A stretch of DNA of 64,000 nt. It comes from Candolleomyces eurysporus. Lineage: Eukaryota > Basidiomycota > Agaricomycetes > Agaricales > Psathyrellaceae. The position numbers were made by a program, and so were the translations under genes. Below are positions 48,470 through 59,537 of this stretch, one piece after another (position 1 is the stretch's first letter; each line of letters begins with the position of its first letter). The DNA lies in NCBI GenBank assembly GCA_027579435.1, contig JANBPK010000729.1, positions 1-64,000 on the forward strand, given 5' to 3'. The notes below the pieces were generated by a model, which worked only from the letters and a program-made list of their open reading frames with translations, did not search any database and was not told where the DNA came from.

Positions 48470-48784
48470 CTACCGGAACAGCTCTGCTGGGAGCGTCAGG
48501 TTGCATGGTTCCGTTGGTTCAATGCTAACATGGAGGTCTGCGAATCGATCGAGGAACGTGTTGTCGTAAGCATTTCGCGGGAGCTTGCGGACGAACTTAT
48601 CGCTCGAGCTGAAAATCTTGCGTCGTGGATCATAGTACCTTAAACGAGGCCAATTTCCCCTTTGCTTACTGGGGTCGGAATGTCGCATACTGACTGAGAT
48701 CGAATCGAGGGCATGAAGGAAGGTCGTTAGTTGTTCGCTCCTCCACCTAGGGCTAAGAACTTGGTAGCGACGGCCATGACCCAT
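48470..48784 (-). pseudogene. Hypothetical gene remnant
   Basis: The frame encodes about 104 residues: RWRSEQLTTFLHALDSISVS, KQRGNWPRLRYYDPRRKIF and LPRNAYDNTFLDRFADLHVS. The last block resembles a short C-terminal segment seen in repeated agaricomycete proteins of unknown function (PRNxYDxxWL-type). No upstream exons could be joined, so I call it a fragment. Confidence 0.35.
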
Positions 48785-49059
48785 TTGAAAGGCTTCGGTG
48801 TCTTAGGGTTATGGGGTGGTCGTAGGTTCGGTAGGTTTGGGATTTTTTGTGCAGGGTTGGTCATAGGTTCGGGGGAGCGGTGGGTGGACAAATAGGTGCA
48901 ACACACCAGGAGACGACCTTTCCCAGGATCAGCCGATATGTACATTTGAGTCTACCAAGCAGATATCTCCATTTTAGTCTATGAGAAGCTCGATGTACCA
49001 AGCAGATATATCCATTTTTAACCAAGAAGCTCAATCAACCCATCCTCACCATATCCCCC

Positions 49060-50837
49060 TCAAGTACCACCCCCGCCCCCATAAAGCACCACAAGGTGCT
49101 CAACCACTTCAGCTCTGGTGAATTCCTCGTGTTTGTCAATGGGCATAGTGGCGTTGAGGTAGGTAAGAAGAGGTGGGATCGTCAAGTCGTCAGTCCATTC
49201 ATAGGTTGTCTCCAAGAGGTAGACGATGGACGAGGCAACGAATCTTTTTCTGCAAGTCGAATGAAAACCCATGAGACGGATAAGAGAAAAACAGGCTCAC
49301 CTTCCCCCAATGCTATCCAAATCCATAAGTCCAACAGGAGCCACACCCAGATCCCTCTCTCCACATTCGCTGTAGGGGTATCTATTCATGGAGGACGAAG
49401 GCGGACCAGAAGGACCATTTGACACATCATCCAAATGGCCTCGACCACACAGTACACGTTCACCATCGAGAGCAATCCGCATGTCAACTGCATAGACACC
49501 TTTTTTAATGCTACAGAAAGACGATATCAGTAAGAGAGGACCGATCAGAGCCTCGCAACGTACGATTTCCCTGCCAAACACCTCTTCTTATGAAGCTCCC
49601 ATGGCTGCAAGCAATAGGGCGTCCCACTAGACTTCAACCTGATCCACTTCTCACACAACACGCAGAAGACCTTGTCCTTCTTAACCTGGGATATGTAGGG
49701 ATCAGCTCTCAGATAGTCGATCTGTTCTTGTTCAGTACGTTTGGCTTTTCGACTTGGACTGGTAGTAGCGGATGGGTGAGTGAGGAGCTGGCCAATGCTT
49801 TTGGGTATGTCAATCCTCACGTCGCCTTGAGCTGCAGCAGTGGAGGAGGAAGCAGGAGGGCCTCGGGTGGTTGATGAGGAGGAGCTGGAAGAGCTGAATA
49901 TAGTTGTGGGGGAGGCCCCAGGAAGCCTTCAGTGAGTAGTGCACTCCTTGCACGAGAAAAAAAAAAAAAAAAAAAAAAAGAAGAGAATAAATCGAAATAA
50001 GAGAGAAGTTGACGGATGGATGCATGATACGTAAAACAGCATTCCAGAGAAAGAGAAACAAACAACTCACTATATCTCCCCGTGTGCCGCCCACATGCAG
50101 GCCCCAAACTCCCCCGTCTCTCGGTCTTGTATATGGGAATAAAGCCTGCAAATTCGGCACAAGACGTAGCCATCCTTGTACCCTTTGGTTGCTATGGCTT
50201 ATTTAGCTTCCTCATTCCCATTACCACTCACAGCTTGGGGAGGGTTCTTTGGGCTTCTGTTAGCCGTACCGCCGGCCTTCGTTGCAGTAGCGCTCACCTT
50301 TGAGGTCTTGATCGGCATCGCAGTTGTGGTGGAAGTGCTTGTTGCATTAGGCGAGACAAGGGGCTCCGACATTGAAAAAGGTTTGCTCTTCACTGTTCCA
50401 GGATCCATGGAGGGTCCCGCCCTAATGCTCAAGCTTCCGTCTTCTTCATCAGTTTCACCGTGGCCATCATCAATACTGCCGCCACAGTGATCATCGACCT
50501 CACCCTTCATCTTCCCCTTCAGTGAATCAGTTCTACACCTGCAAATATTAGGCAATCAATGTTGAGAAACATNAAAAAATATGTCGATGGCCGATAGGGG
50601 GATAGATGGATGGGGAGGAAGAACGGATGATGGGCGGAAAACGACATACGTGGTTGAGGATGGCGGTGGCTTGAGAGTTGCCCCACTCGGCATGGGAGTT
50701 GTTGAGCTACAAAGTTAAAAAGAAGCGAGCAACGTTCATTAGCAGACGTGAAGGTCAGAAGCAAAGATCAGATGGTGACAGGCGTGGTGGAGAGTAGCGT
50801 ACCCGCCACTATGCTGCATATCGTGCTGGCCAGACAT
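49060..50837 (-). CDS. C2HC zinc-finger protein of unknown function
   Basis: The gene starts MSGQHDMQHSGG at 50837, continues with NNSHAEWGNSQATAILNH near 50650-50710, a Ser/Thr-rich region 50199-50525, and then GYKDGYVLCRICRLYSHIQD near 50100-50175 with a first Cys pair. Exon ~49559-49815 carries the main finger, C-x2-C-x12...-H-x4-C (CVLCEKWIRLKSSGTPYC, PWELHKKRC), preceded by RTEQEQIDYLRADPYISQV; this pattern is common in agaricomycete proteins and probably binds DNA or RNA. Later exons give KKGVYAVDMRIALDGERVLC and the C-terminal FVASSIVYLLETTYEWTDDL block with stop at 49060. A run of 23 A on the plus strand (49957-49979) lies in an intron. N at 50573 is intronic. Exact exon joints are approximate. 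Confidence 0.6.
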
Positions 50838-51713
50838 TGAACTCGGCGACTGGATTGAAAGCCCGCAAACAGCAAGCACGAATCGGGGTTCTCAAGTTAT
50901 GCAGGGGAGACAGACGGAGCGTGCATAGGAGGAAGGCAGAACCTCAGGGGGCGAGGGTCCTTATAAGTATAAGGTGGAGTCATGAGGTGAGCATTGCACC
51001 AGCCTTCCACTTGTACGTATTAAGGTGCATGGCGTGCCTGCATGCACCAAGATCCGCTCATGAGGATGATCCGATATGGTAACTGATGAATTCGGGCAAT
51101 TCATGTAACTCGTGCAGCGTCCCGGATATGCGATTAACGTCCTCTTCTGTTTCTGAATGCATCGCTCAAGCTACCCGTTTTTGATTTCGAGTCATTCTTA
51201 TGAAAGAGCTACGGTAGGATTCCAGTTCTGTCGTCCTCTGCAATGCTACGCTTCTAGATAACGAATGAACAAACCTTCCACGGATGTCTCTCTGAGGCCT
51301 CCTCATTTCTCCCGGCTATCTGCATCCAGTCGTTTGCAAATAAACTGCCAAACGATTCATTGAACGAGCGTAACCAATGGTCACCAAGCCGGATTTCAGA
51401 ACCAGAACGGCGATTGATACGCCTTGTCAATCCATGATGTCCATCAGCAAAAAGTCGGTCAGCAGAGAACCTTTGTCTGCTCTAGCTCTATGTCAGATAT
51501 GAGTAGATATGCTCGAATCATCACGATGTTCGACAGACCTGTATTTCGTTGGATTTGCTGTGGGGGAGATACAGTGACGTCATCCCGACGGCGTCCAGAT
51601 CTGGTAATGCCCAATGTGGACGACGAGTGATCCGTCACCAACCAAGGGTTAANGGGGGGTAAAATTGGATTGTAGGGTCGATAACCAGGCTACACTTATA
51701 GGGTAGTGCCCCT
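50838..51713. other. Intergenic, no gene recognised
   Basis: Upstream of the zinc-finger gene; should include its promoter. Short frames only. N at 51653 precedes six G. Confidence 0.4.
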
Positions 51714-52861
51714 GTGTTGAGGTTTTCTGGTGGGTGTTTCGTCCCTTTATTGATATTCATTGGTTTCTTTCGAGGATACTTCATCCGTCGGTTTCAACGT
51801 TCGAGGTCCGGGTCGCTCGAAGATACAAAACTCAAGGTTCTCTTCGTTCATTGTTCCCCTATCCTTCATCCCTGTTCCTCGTCGTTCTACAACAGGATCA
51901 GTACTAACATAGCCTCACGTAGGTGTGGCGCTTGAACGACCAGGCTTCAACGGACACATACCCTCGACCATGACAATCGGGCGGCACCCGTCGTTCATCA
52001 CCTCTTCCACTCAATCAGTTACACCGTCTACCATCGGGGCCTCTACGTCCGAACGTCCAATTCCTCCGGAGACGGGCACAATCTCGAAGCTGACGCCGAA
52101 TACGATACGCTCCTCGCTGAGCGGACGGGTACCTTGTTCTGGAAGACGAGTGTCAGAGTGTCAGAGAAGTCATCGTGTACGGGACGAATGGGGAGAGGTT
52201 GGATGTTGAGCTCGGGAGGAGGGCTATGGGTGGTGGTGAATGCGAGTTTTGTCGTCTTCTATTTTTGATTTCGATTTCGGGTTATGAGAGGTGATTGGGA
52301 ATCAAGTTGAGTGAGGGCTGGCTGGAGTTTCGATTCAGATTTCGACTGGGCTCGCGGGTCTGATCCAGTCTCATCCCTGAGGATCCCAACGGCGCCGGCT
52401 CAATCTTCGCTGGTCCTGTGCTGGTTCTATTCCCATTTCGTTTTTGACATTTCGTGCCATTCGTATCTTTGGGGGTCGTTTCGCTCCGTCGGGCGAGCCA
52501 TTCACTCGGCCATCACTCGTCCTTCCCCCTTTTCGTACCGCTCCATTCATCTCTCTATATTTCTCCCTATCACTCCCTTCGCTTACGACAGCCAATCTCC
52601 ACGAACTCGACGAACGGAGCAAACGGGAGCCCTAGCACTGCTAATTCAGACGGCTCGGTGAGAAGGCTCAGCATAGGCATCATCGTCCTGATCGCCCTCG
52701 CTAGATTCGTCCTCGTGGCGTTTATCGTATTCAGAGCGTGGCGGTGGCTGATCAGAAGGCGGTATAAGAAGAAAGACCTGAGTGGGAAGACGTCGAACGA
52801 AACGACGATGTCGATAGATGACAACGAGATTCAACTTTCGACGACGTACCTCACTGGATGA
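51714..52861 (+). CDS. Possible single-pass membrane protein, gene structure unclear
   Basis: The last exon-like frame, about 52614-52861, encodes a Ser/Asn-rich stretch, one strongly hydrophobic helix (SIGIIVLIALARFVLVAFIV) and a basic stop-transfer segment (RRRYKKKDLSGK), then a short polar tail and stop. Upstream pieces (51925-52140) are Ser/Thr/Pro-rich. This is the layout of many fungal single-pass surface proteins, but I could not connect the exons with confidence and recognise no family. The upstream boundary is a guess. Confidence 0.3.
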
Positions 52862-54392
52862 ATACGCTCCCATCTCGTTGATGTCAACTCCTGCTTTCTG
52901 GAAGACATTGGTCAAGTCTCCGAGACTCGACGGAGTAGTATAGGTCTATACTGGAGCAGAAAGGCAATGCTGTTCATCGAACCTACGAGCAACCAATGTC
53001 AGTTCGTAGCTCAGATGCGGAGGAATCACATCCATCTTCAAGACTGAACTCACTCAAGTTGAAAATGCTGGTGATTCTGAACCCGTTCGCGTCGTTGATG
53101 ATGTTGAGCAGTGTGAGCTTCTTGACTTTCTATCTTCGAGTGTCTGTGGTGACGTATGGTCTTTTCAAGGTTACTGTGGCATTCCTCACTTCAGCTGTGG
53201 TACGTCTCTAGTTTTGGGAGAATGAGCTTTCGGCACCGCACGCTGATATTCCCCTCCAATTGGTCCTCCTTATTCCAACGGCATATACAATCGAGCAAGA
53301 CTCATTGTGTCTAAAGCCTTTGTCAGGGACGCGAGTTCAATTTGAAAAACGAAAGACTTATCGGTGAGTCCGTAATTTATGATTACGTCGCTCTCTTTCT
53401 CTCGACATTTCTGAATCTCTTTATCTCGAGTATTCAACTAATTAAAGTGTACATCTCTCCCATCTATCCCATTGGTGCACCGCTTGCTGGCCGACTATCT
53501 GATTGTATCGTTACACAGGACAAGTCAAAGCGCCAATGGGTTATGAACCCGTTAAATGGTGTATTTTAACCCGATCCTATGCTGTACAATCCCCGACTCC
53601 ACGGAGTGGAAGGAGGGTTCTGTCCCGCCGAAACGTTTATCGCTCTCATACAAATGAGTTGTAAGGGGTGGGACGTTTTATCTAAAGGGAGGCTCGTGTA
53701 TATCCACACTTGTCCAAAAGTAAGTTCGTTCCACCACAACAGCCGGATCTACCGTTCCACCAAAGCGAATGCTTGACATCATCCCCGACATCCTTAATCA
53801 TAGCGCAAGATCAGGAACTCGTTGAAGCAGACAACATTAAAAGGGCGCGGGCGGAATCTATCTTGATACCTAGACAGATTTGTTCAGGGACTTGTATCGT
53901 AATTATTGCTTGTTATTTATTGCTTGTGTTATACTTACTACGGCCATTGGTGAACCTTGTAAATGTTGAGTCCTCCTTCACGAAATATTTGAACAAGATA
54001 CATAGATCGTATGCCCACAATGTCTTTCGAACGAAAGAAAAGACACACCAGAGTCGGGGACTGGCGCCGAAGCGGCGCCGCTATGATTGTTTATCTGCGG
54101 AGCTTTAAGTTGTAAACAAAGCTATACCAAATAAATCAGGAACGGCCCGGACGCGACGCAGTGCTGAAGGATCCCTCTACCACTCCCCCAACGACACCGG
54201 CCGCGGTCGACGCCCAGCGACGGCCTATAGGTGATTTCATTGCGTGCACTCACCTCAGGTAATCGCTCATGTCTTCTTAGGTTGCCTCGGACGACACGTC
54301 ATATCACCGAACACGATCCTCAAACAACGACTTTTCAGACCTCAGTTATCGCTAGAAAAGTTCTGCCCTCATTCTCTTACTCACAATTCGCA
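52862..54392. other. Intergenic with one dispersed repeat
   Basis: No gene was recognised. At 54051-54087 a GC-rich block (GGGGACTGGCGCCGAAGCGG onward) is the reverse complement of 27804-27837, with a 3-bp length difference. Confidence 0.45.
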
Positions 54393-55361
54393 ATGCCTCC
54401 TGAACCTACCAAGGCCAGATCGAAGCATGATTCAAGCATGAAAGAGCGGGATGAATATAAGCTTGATGAAACGCATACCAGGCAGCTGGAAATGAAGCGG
54501 AATCAAGGTGCGCAGCGTATCTGGCTGACGTGTGCCTGTCTGATCCATGGTCTCTGGCCTCTCATCCACGGTACTGCAGGCAAGGTAAGTCTATTGTGAA
54601 CTCCTCGCCGGCCCTCTATTAGCAGACTTCATATTGTGTCCAGGTTAGATGTGCCGAATGTCGAAGGTGTGCGATCACCGGCTCCCCCATTACTGTTCTC
54701 ATTTTGGCCGTTTAGATTAAAGATCAAGTGTGACAAGCGGATACCATGCCACTCATGCCAGGTATGTCCTCGTTCTCCGTTGCTCTAGCTTTGTAGTGCT
54801 CACCTTCGCCATCTGCAAGCGTCGAGGTTGTGCCACCCTATGCCCCAATGGTAAGCGTCTAGTCAGTGTGGTTGGAGCATGATCTCAGCACGACCTCAAC
54901 GCCGATTAGGCAGTCTATCGACCGGGCAGCGGTACGTGCTACGGTATGCCTCGATAAAATGGATGCTTCATTTTTCTACCAGCTTCGTCCTCCCTGCAAC
55001 AGAACGACTCCACCACAATATCTCAACTCTCAGCGGACGAATCAGACAGCTCGAAGAGGCCCTCGCAGCCTTGCAGGCAAAGCTATCAGCCGAACCTCAC
55101 CCATTGCTGGCCGCCGAATTTGTTTCCCCCGAGGACAAACTAGGCATCGATGACGATTTGAAGATGCACGATGAGATCATTGGAGGCGAACCGTCGGAGA
55201 AAGGGGGTAGTGGGCAGGCTTCTAGCTCAGGCTCAAATATTGGGGAGATTATCCATACTTCTGGGATGCGTTCCATACCCCAGCTTGCGGTGCCTCAATT
55301 ATTTGGGCCAGCAGGGGGCTCTGGGGTGGGTGCTGCATTCTGTTTCTCTGGTTCTCCCTAA
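54393..55361 (+). CDS. Zn(II)2Cys6 transcription factor, N-terminal part only
   Basis: Small exons splice to a GAL4-type zinc cluster: VRCAECRR, then LKIKCDKRIPCHSCQ, then RRGCATLCPNG, giving C-x2-C-x6-C-x5-C-x2-C-x7-C, which binds two zinc ions and CGG-type DNA sites. Next come SLSTGQR and FVLPATERLHHNISTLSGRI, RQLEEALAALQAKLS (a short coiled coil, as usual after the linker) and PHPLLAAE. ATG 54393 (MPPEPTKARSKHD) begins a basic, Lys-rich leader. The frame ends about 110 residues after the coiled coil at 55359-55361 (VPQLFGPAGGSGVGAAF-C), and the large fungal-specific regulatory domain that should follow was not found. The product would be about 240 residues against 600-900 for the family, so this is probably a truncated gene. 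Joining the cluster to the leader requires a 5-nt exon (GCAAG, near 54580). Confidence 0.72.
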
Positions 55362-55748
55362 GCTATTGCTCTTTCTAGAGCTGCTCATTGTCAAACCAAG
55401 AATCTGCAGACGACCGCGCCGCGCCTGGGCCACCCTCCCTGTCTCCTCCACCCATTGGATAATCATCTGCTAGCTCTAGCACTCTCAATCTCTCCGCAAT
55501 TCATGCCCCAGCAAGTGCCAGCGACCTTTCTCTCTTCTCGTCGGCTTTCCCATTCTAGATATTTCGTGCGCTCCTATTAAATACCTCTCGTGATTTTCTT
55601 GTTATGTATCTAAATACCGTTAAAATACCTTCCCTGTCACAGAACGAGCGCAGGCAGATTTGGATACGCTGACCAGACCGATATTTAAATGCAGGTGTTT
55701 GTATATTTAGATCAAGCTTGGTGGTCGGTGGGTCCTGTGGGCTGTAAG
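55362..55748. other. Intergenic, no gene recognised
   Basis: The 387 bp downstream of the truncated regulator hold no recognisable continuation of its regulatory domain. Confidence 0.4.
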
Positions 55749-57249
55749 TTACCAATTAGAGATTGTCGACTGGCAATCGTGTTCGTGAATCCGTTCTCTG
55801 TTGAGAATGAGATGAATGATTGAAGGAAGGGCACACATGGCGGACTTTAGCACGCCTTTTTCGCACTGGAACGAGTCGAGATGGAGGCGGCGAAGGCTCA
55901 GTGTAGAATAACCGTGCTCATATCGGCCGAATTCGAGGGCCATACCGGTGAGCATCGGTGTCTTGAGTAAGCGAAGGATTTTGAGGGCCCAAAGACGGGA
56001 TTCCCGGAGGCAGGGCGTCCGGAGCTTGAGAAGAACTAAACCACTTTCGATATATCTCTGAGTTGTGACATTGTTGGGATCGTACCACACACAGCTCGTG
56101 CCATGGTTGAAATTAATTTTGAGGTCTTTCAACGTTAACGCAGTGCTGCAGGAGTTTGTTCCCCTCCCAATCGCTGGTAATCGAGAAGGAGGTCAGGCGT
56201 TCGAGGATGCCGTGCGGAAGGTTTAGAGGTATATCCTCTGTATCACCTATGTAGGTAGAATTGGGAAGACGTAGTTTCAAGCAAATGACGCTGGGAGGGA
56301 TACGGAGAACGCTGCTCGGATTGGGCGGGATCAAAATACTCCTCCCATTCCCCAACGAAAGTCAGGGTGAGGGAGCAGATGGTATCCCACGGACAGGGTC
56401 TTGGGTTTGGAGAGAGGGTATCGAGAGCGTCAACTATTTTCTGAAAGTACAGGAACTTTCAACAACCATAGAGAGGTGATCAAGCGAGGGACCGTCTGCC
56501 AAGAGTCGTGCAACAGCATGGCTATCTATGCTGCGGCCATAGCCACCAGCAATTTTGACAGGCTTTGGAAGGCAACGCAGAACGGGAAAAGTGGGAAAGA
56601 GCGTCCAGGGCAGCTGCCAAGGCACATAAGCAGAAGTAAACTGATCGAGGACCTCTTTTTCAAGATAATTAGGGATCAGTAGATACTTAGCGCTTACTTG
56701 ACCGCGCGCCAGAACAAAAAGGATTCCTGCGAGCAGCCTGGTTTGATCAATATAACCTCCCTGCTATATCAGACAGGTTATCCCTCTATGAAACTCTCCC
56801 TGTTGACTTTGAGAATCTCCCTCTGGAAGAGGGGTATCTAGTAATGCTGGTAGTGCTACACATTCGCNAAAAAAACAATTACAAATCTCTGGCGGCGGCG
56901 ATCGACCGAGATAGTTAGAATCGAGAGACGTGAAGTCAGCTCTCCTCAGCGGGAATTGGTGACTCAGCTTGAGACCTCGATTGAACATGATGTGGTAACG
57001 CGGTTAGGGTGATGACGACAGAGGTGCTCATAGAGGATCTGACCTCGCATCTCCGAGCTGTGTTCGCCTTTGCTTGTCCCTAAAATATGCAATATACAAA
57101 CCATTGATGCCTGTCAAACCAAACGGTTCGAACCGCTCCAAGGCCTTGGTGGGGATCTGACGAAAAAGACTGCTGTCGATGGGAGGGGTGAGGCTTTGAA
57201 GGTCAAGGAGATCATTACTGAGATGGCGGAGTCGTTGAGGTAAGTGCAT
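55749..57249 (-). pseudogene. F-box/leucine-rich-type protein remnant
   Basis: Minus strand. Leucine-spaced pieces recur: LPHGILERLTSFSITSDWEG, LKINFNHG, SGLVLLKLRTPCLRESRLWA, LKILRLLKTPMLTGMALEFG, STLSLRRLHLDSF. This is the irregular LRR style of agaricomycete F-box proteins. Between CVNVE and LKINF the frame changes by one base near 56125-56135, and 56434-56625 and 56764-57249 give further open pieces in other frames (LADGPSLDHLSM, LRHLSNDLLDLQSL). No F-box itself was seen. The N at 56868 precedes seven A. I read it as a decayed gene; a badly resolved intact gene is possible. Confidence 0.4.
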
Positions 57250-57292
57250 CCTTTAATCTTTCAGCTCGTCTCCATTTTATCTTCTCCTCTCT

Positions 57293-57536
57293 TCGACAAC
57301 GGTCGTTGGGATCGCCCTCGCTGAACCTCATACCTAACTGCGATGGTTATCCCTGGGAGTGGATAGTCCTTACCCTCCCCTCTGTGCGTTGACCCTCATA
57401 CCGACCTTCGACGATGGTCGTCGGGAGTGCATGATCCTCTCCTCTCTTCACCGACCTTCATACCGACCTTCGACGATAGTCGTTGGGAGTGGATCGCCCT
57501 TGCCCTGTCCTCTCTGCACCATACGCCGTCAACGAT
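57293..57536 (+). repeat. Degenerate ~60-70-bp minisatellite
   Basis: About four units, each beginning GACGATGGTCGTYGGGAGTG or a close variant (57293, ~57341, ~57411, ~57472), and containing GATC/CCTTRCCCT and ACCTTCATACCGACCTTC. Confidence 0.6.
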
Positions 57537-59537
57537 GTAGATGAACATGGTGCTGGGTGGTTGTTTTTCGTATGAACATCGGAGTGCTATCCGCTGTGGT
57601 TGATCTGGGTGCCGACGAGGTGATCGTTGAAAACCTGGGGTTTTTTCATCTCGATAGACTGATATTCATGGCCATGTCGTTAGTACTGAGCCAATCGAAA
57701 ACAAAATCCGCGTTCATTCCAACAGAAAGGGTCGGATATTCTTCAACGTTGACAGTGATGGAATGGACGTGAGGCGGTCCGAATGTCTACGTTGGTAACC
57801 CGATCGTCAGTACGCGAGGTTCCAAACGGCAAAATGAGAAAAGAAGACTCACCTGACACACTCCAGCTGCTGGTGGGGGAAGACGTCGGTCAGATCTTCC
57901 GCTCAGCAACAAGCAGCGCGAGCTCATACAACCCCTCGTTCGAACGCTTCGACAGATAGACTCCAGAGACTTCAGTTCCAAGGTATGGGCTCAAATGGTG
58001 GAGCTCAGCGTCGGCTGTAAGGGGGTTGGGTTTGGCGGGCTCAACTCGAGACGCAGGATCGATGTGGTCTTGCGGAGAACAATCATGCAGATGAGAGAGA
58101 GCACCGATGGGGTAATGAAAACGACCCTACAAAAGTACTGGAGAGGTCTTCCTTCTCGAATGTCTCTTGGTACGGGAGATACTTATTCGTACAACTGGGG
58201 TGTTTATCAGTATGAAGGTACGAGTATTAAAGTTTCTGGCCTTTCCTGATTGCTATTGAGCTTCCCCAGTAATCTAAGTATTTTCTTACAAGCTCTGTGA
58301 GTATAAATACAAAGGATACTAACAGTATTTAGCCGATTTAATGCAGTATGGCCCTCCTTGAATATCTCCAGTATTTCTGAGAATATNAAAAAATCGGCAC
58401 GCTTGTGCAAGAGGAGCACAAGGAGTAGCATCTCAAGTGCTCTATAGACATTTATATACGCCTATAAGTGCTTCCATTCTTGATTCTGGCTGATCCACCA
58501 AGTTAAAGCCTAGAAGTGCGGAAGGAGGAGAAGCGGTGTTGATTAAATACCGTCATAGTGCGGAGCTTTATCTTATAAAAACCAAACCATTTCTAATACA
58601 TCATCTACAGGTAAACGCTCTGAAAATAGTATGATATCCCGCGCAAGTCCGGTTGAGATATAACAGGTAGGGAATGGGCGGGATCAAGCAGGACATTGAG
58701 CACGAGTGATTTGACAACGGCGCTCTTAGGCGCCGCAGTACCACGCGATGGCCGACGTGATTGATCATTACTTCCAAGCAGAAGGGTGATAGCACCACTC
58801 TTTGCTGCCACAGCAGCCGTTGATTCATTTATTTTTCGTTTCTCTTGTTCTCTTGATACCTTATTTATTTGGCTCCCTTCGGGTCTTCCTCCCCTCATCA
58901 TATTTCGCATGTTCACTTGCAGACACAAGATGCAATACAGATGTAGGGGGGATGACCGCTGCCCAATGAGCTTTGCTTCGTAGCATCTTCTCGAATCTCA
59001 AGTTGTACAACTGTCGGATGGAACGTCGAGCTCAAGGCATCAGCACCGGCAGAGGCATCGCATCTGAGAACGAGCAGGCTTTTTCATTTCCTTGCCGTCT
59101 GTTCTGTCATTGAAGCTCAAGGACAAGGATGCGCGTGCCTTCGGACTGGTGGTCACAAAAATAACGATCTCGTCCGTGCGGCGGAAATGAGTAAGGAAAA
59201 ACGACCTTCCCAAACGTAGGCTCGCCCGCATCAGCAACCGTTGCCAACACCGTACTGTGGGCAGGCGATCGTTACGTCAACTCCCCTTCTGAATTACCTA
59301 ATTGCTGAACGTTCGTCGGTGTCCGAACCGGGTATGCCCAAGCCGGTTGCCACTTCGTAGCCGCCGAAATAGGCTGCCTCCCTGCAGTCCGGTACAATAA
59401 TTGCCTTAATCCGATATCTGTCCTTATTAGAGTCCCATCGTTGTGGCGAGAATCGGGATAGTAGCGAGCTGAAAACNAAAAAACCGAAAGCATACTGGAT
59501 GAAGAGTGACTACAATCAGAGATGGTATAAAGAGGTA
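57537..59537. other. 2 kb with no recognisable gene
   Basis: Short frames only. N bases at 58387 and 59477 precede runs of six A. The segment directly below 59538 is the 3' flank of the kinase-domain gene. Confidence 0.4.

Noticed and set aside
49957..49979. Run of 23 A as the tail of a retroposed gene
   Set aside because: It lies inside an intron of the zinc-finger gene, and that gene has introns, so no processed copy is present.
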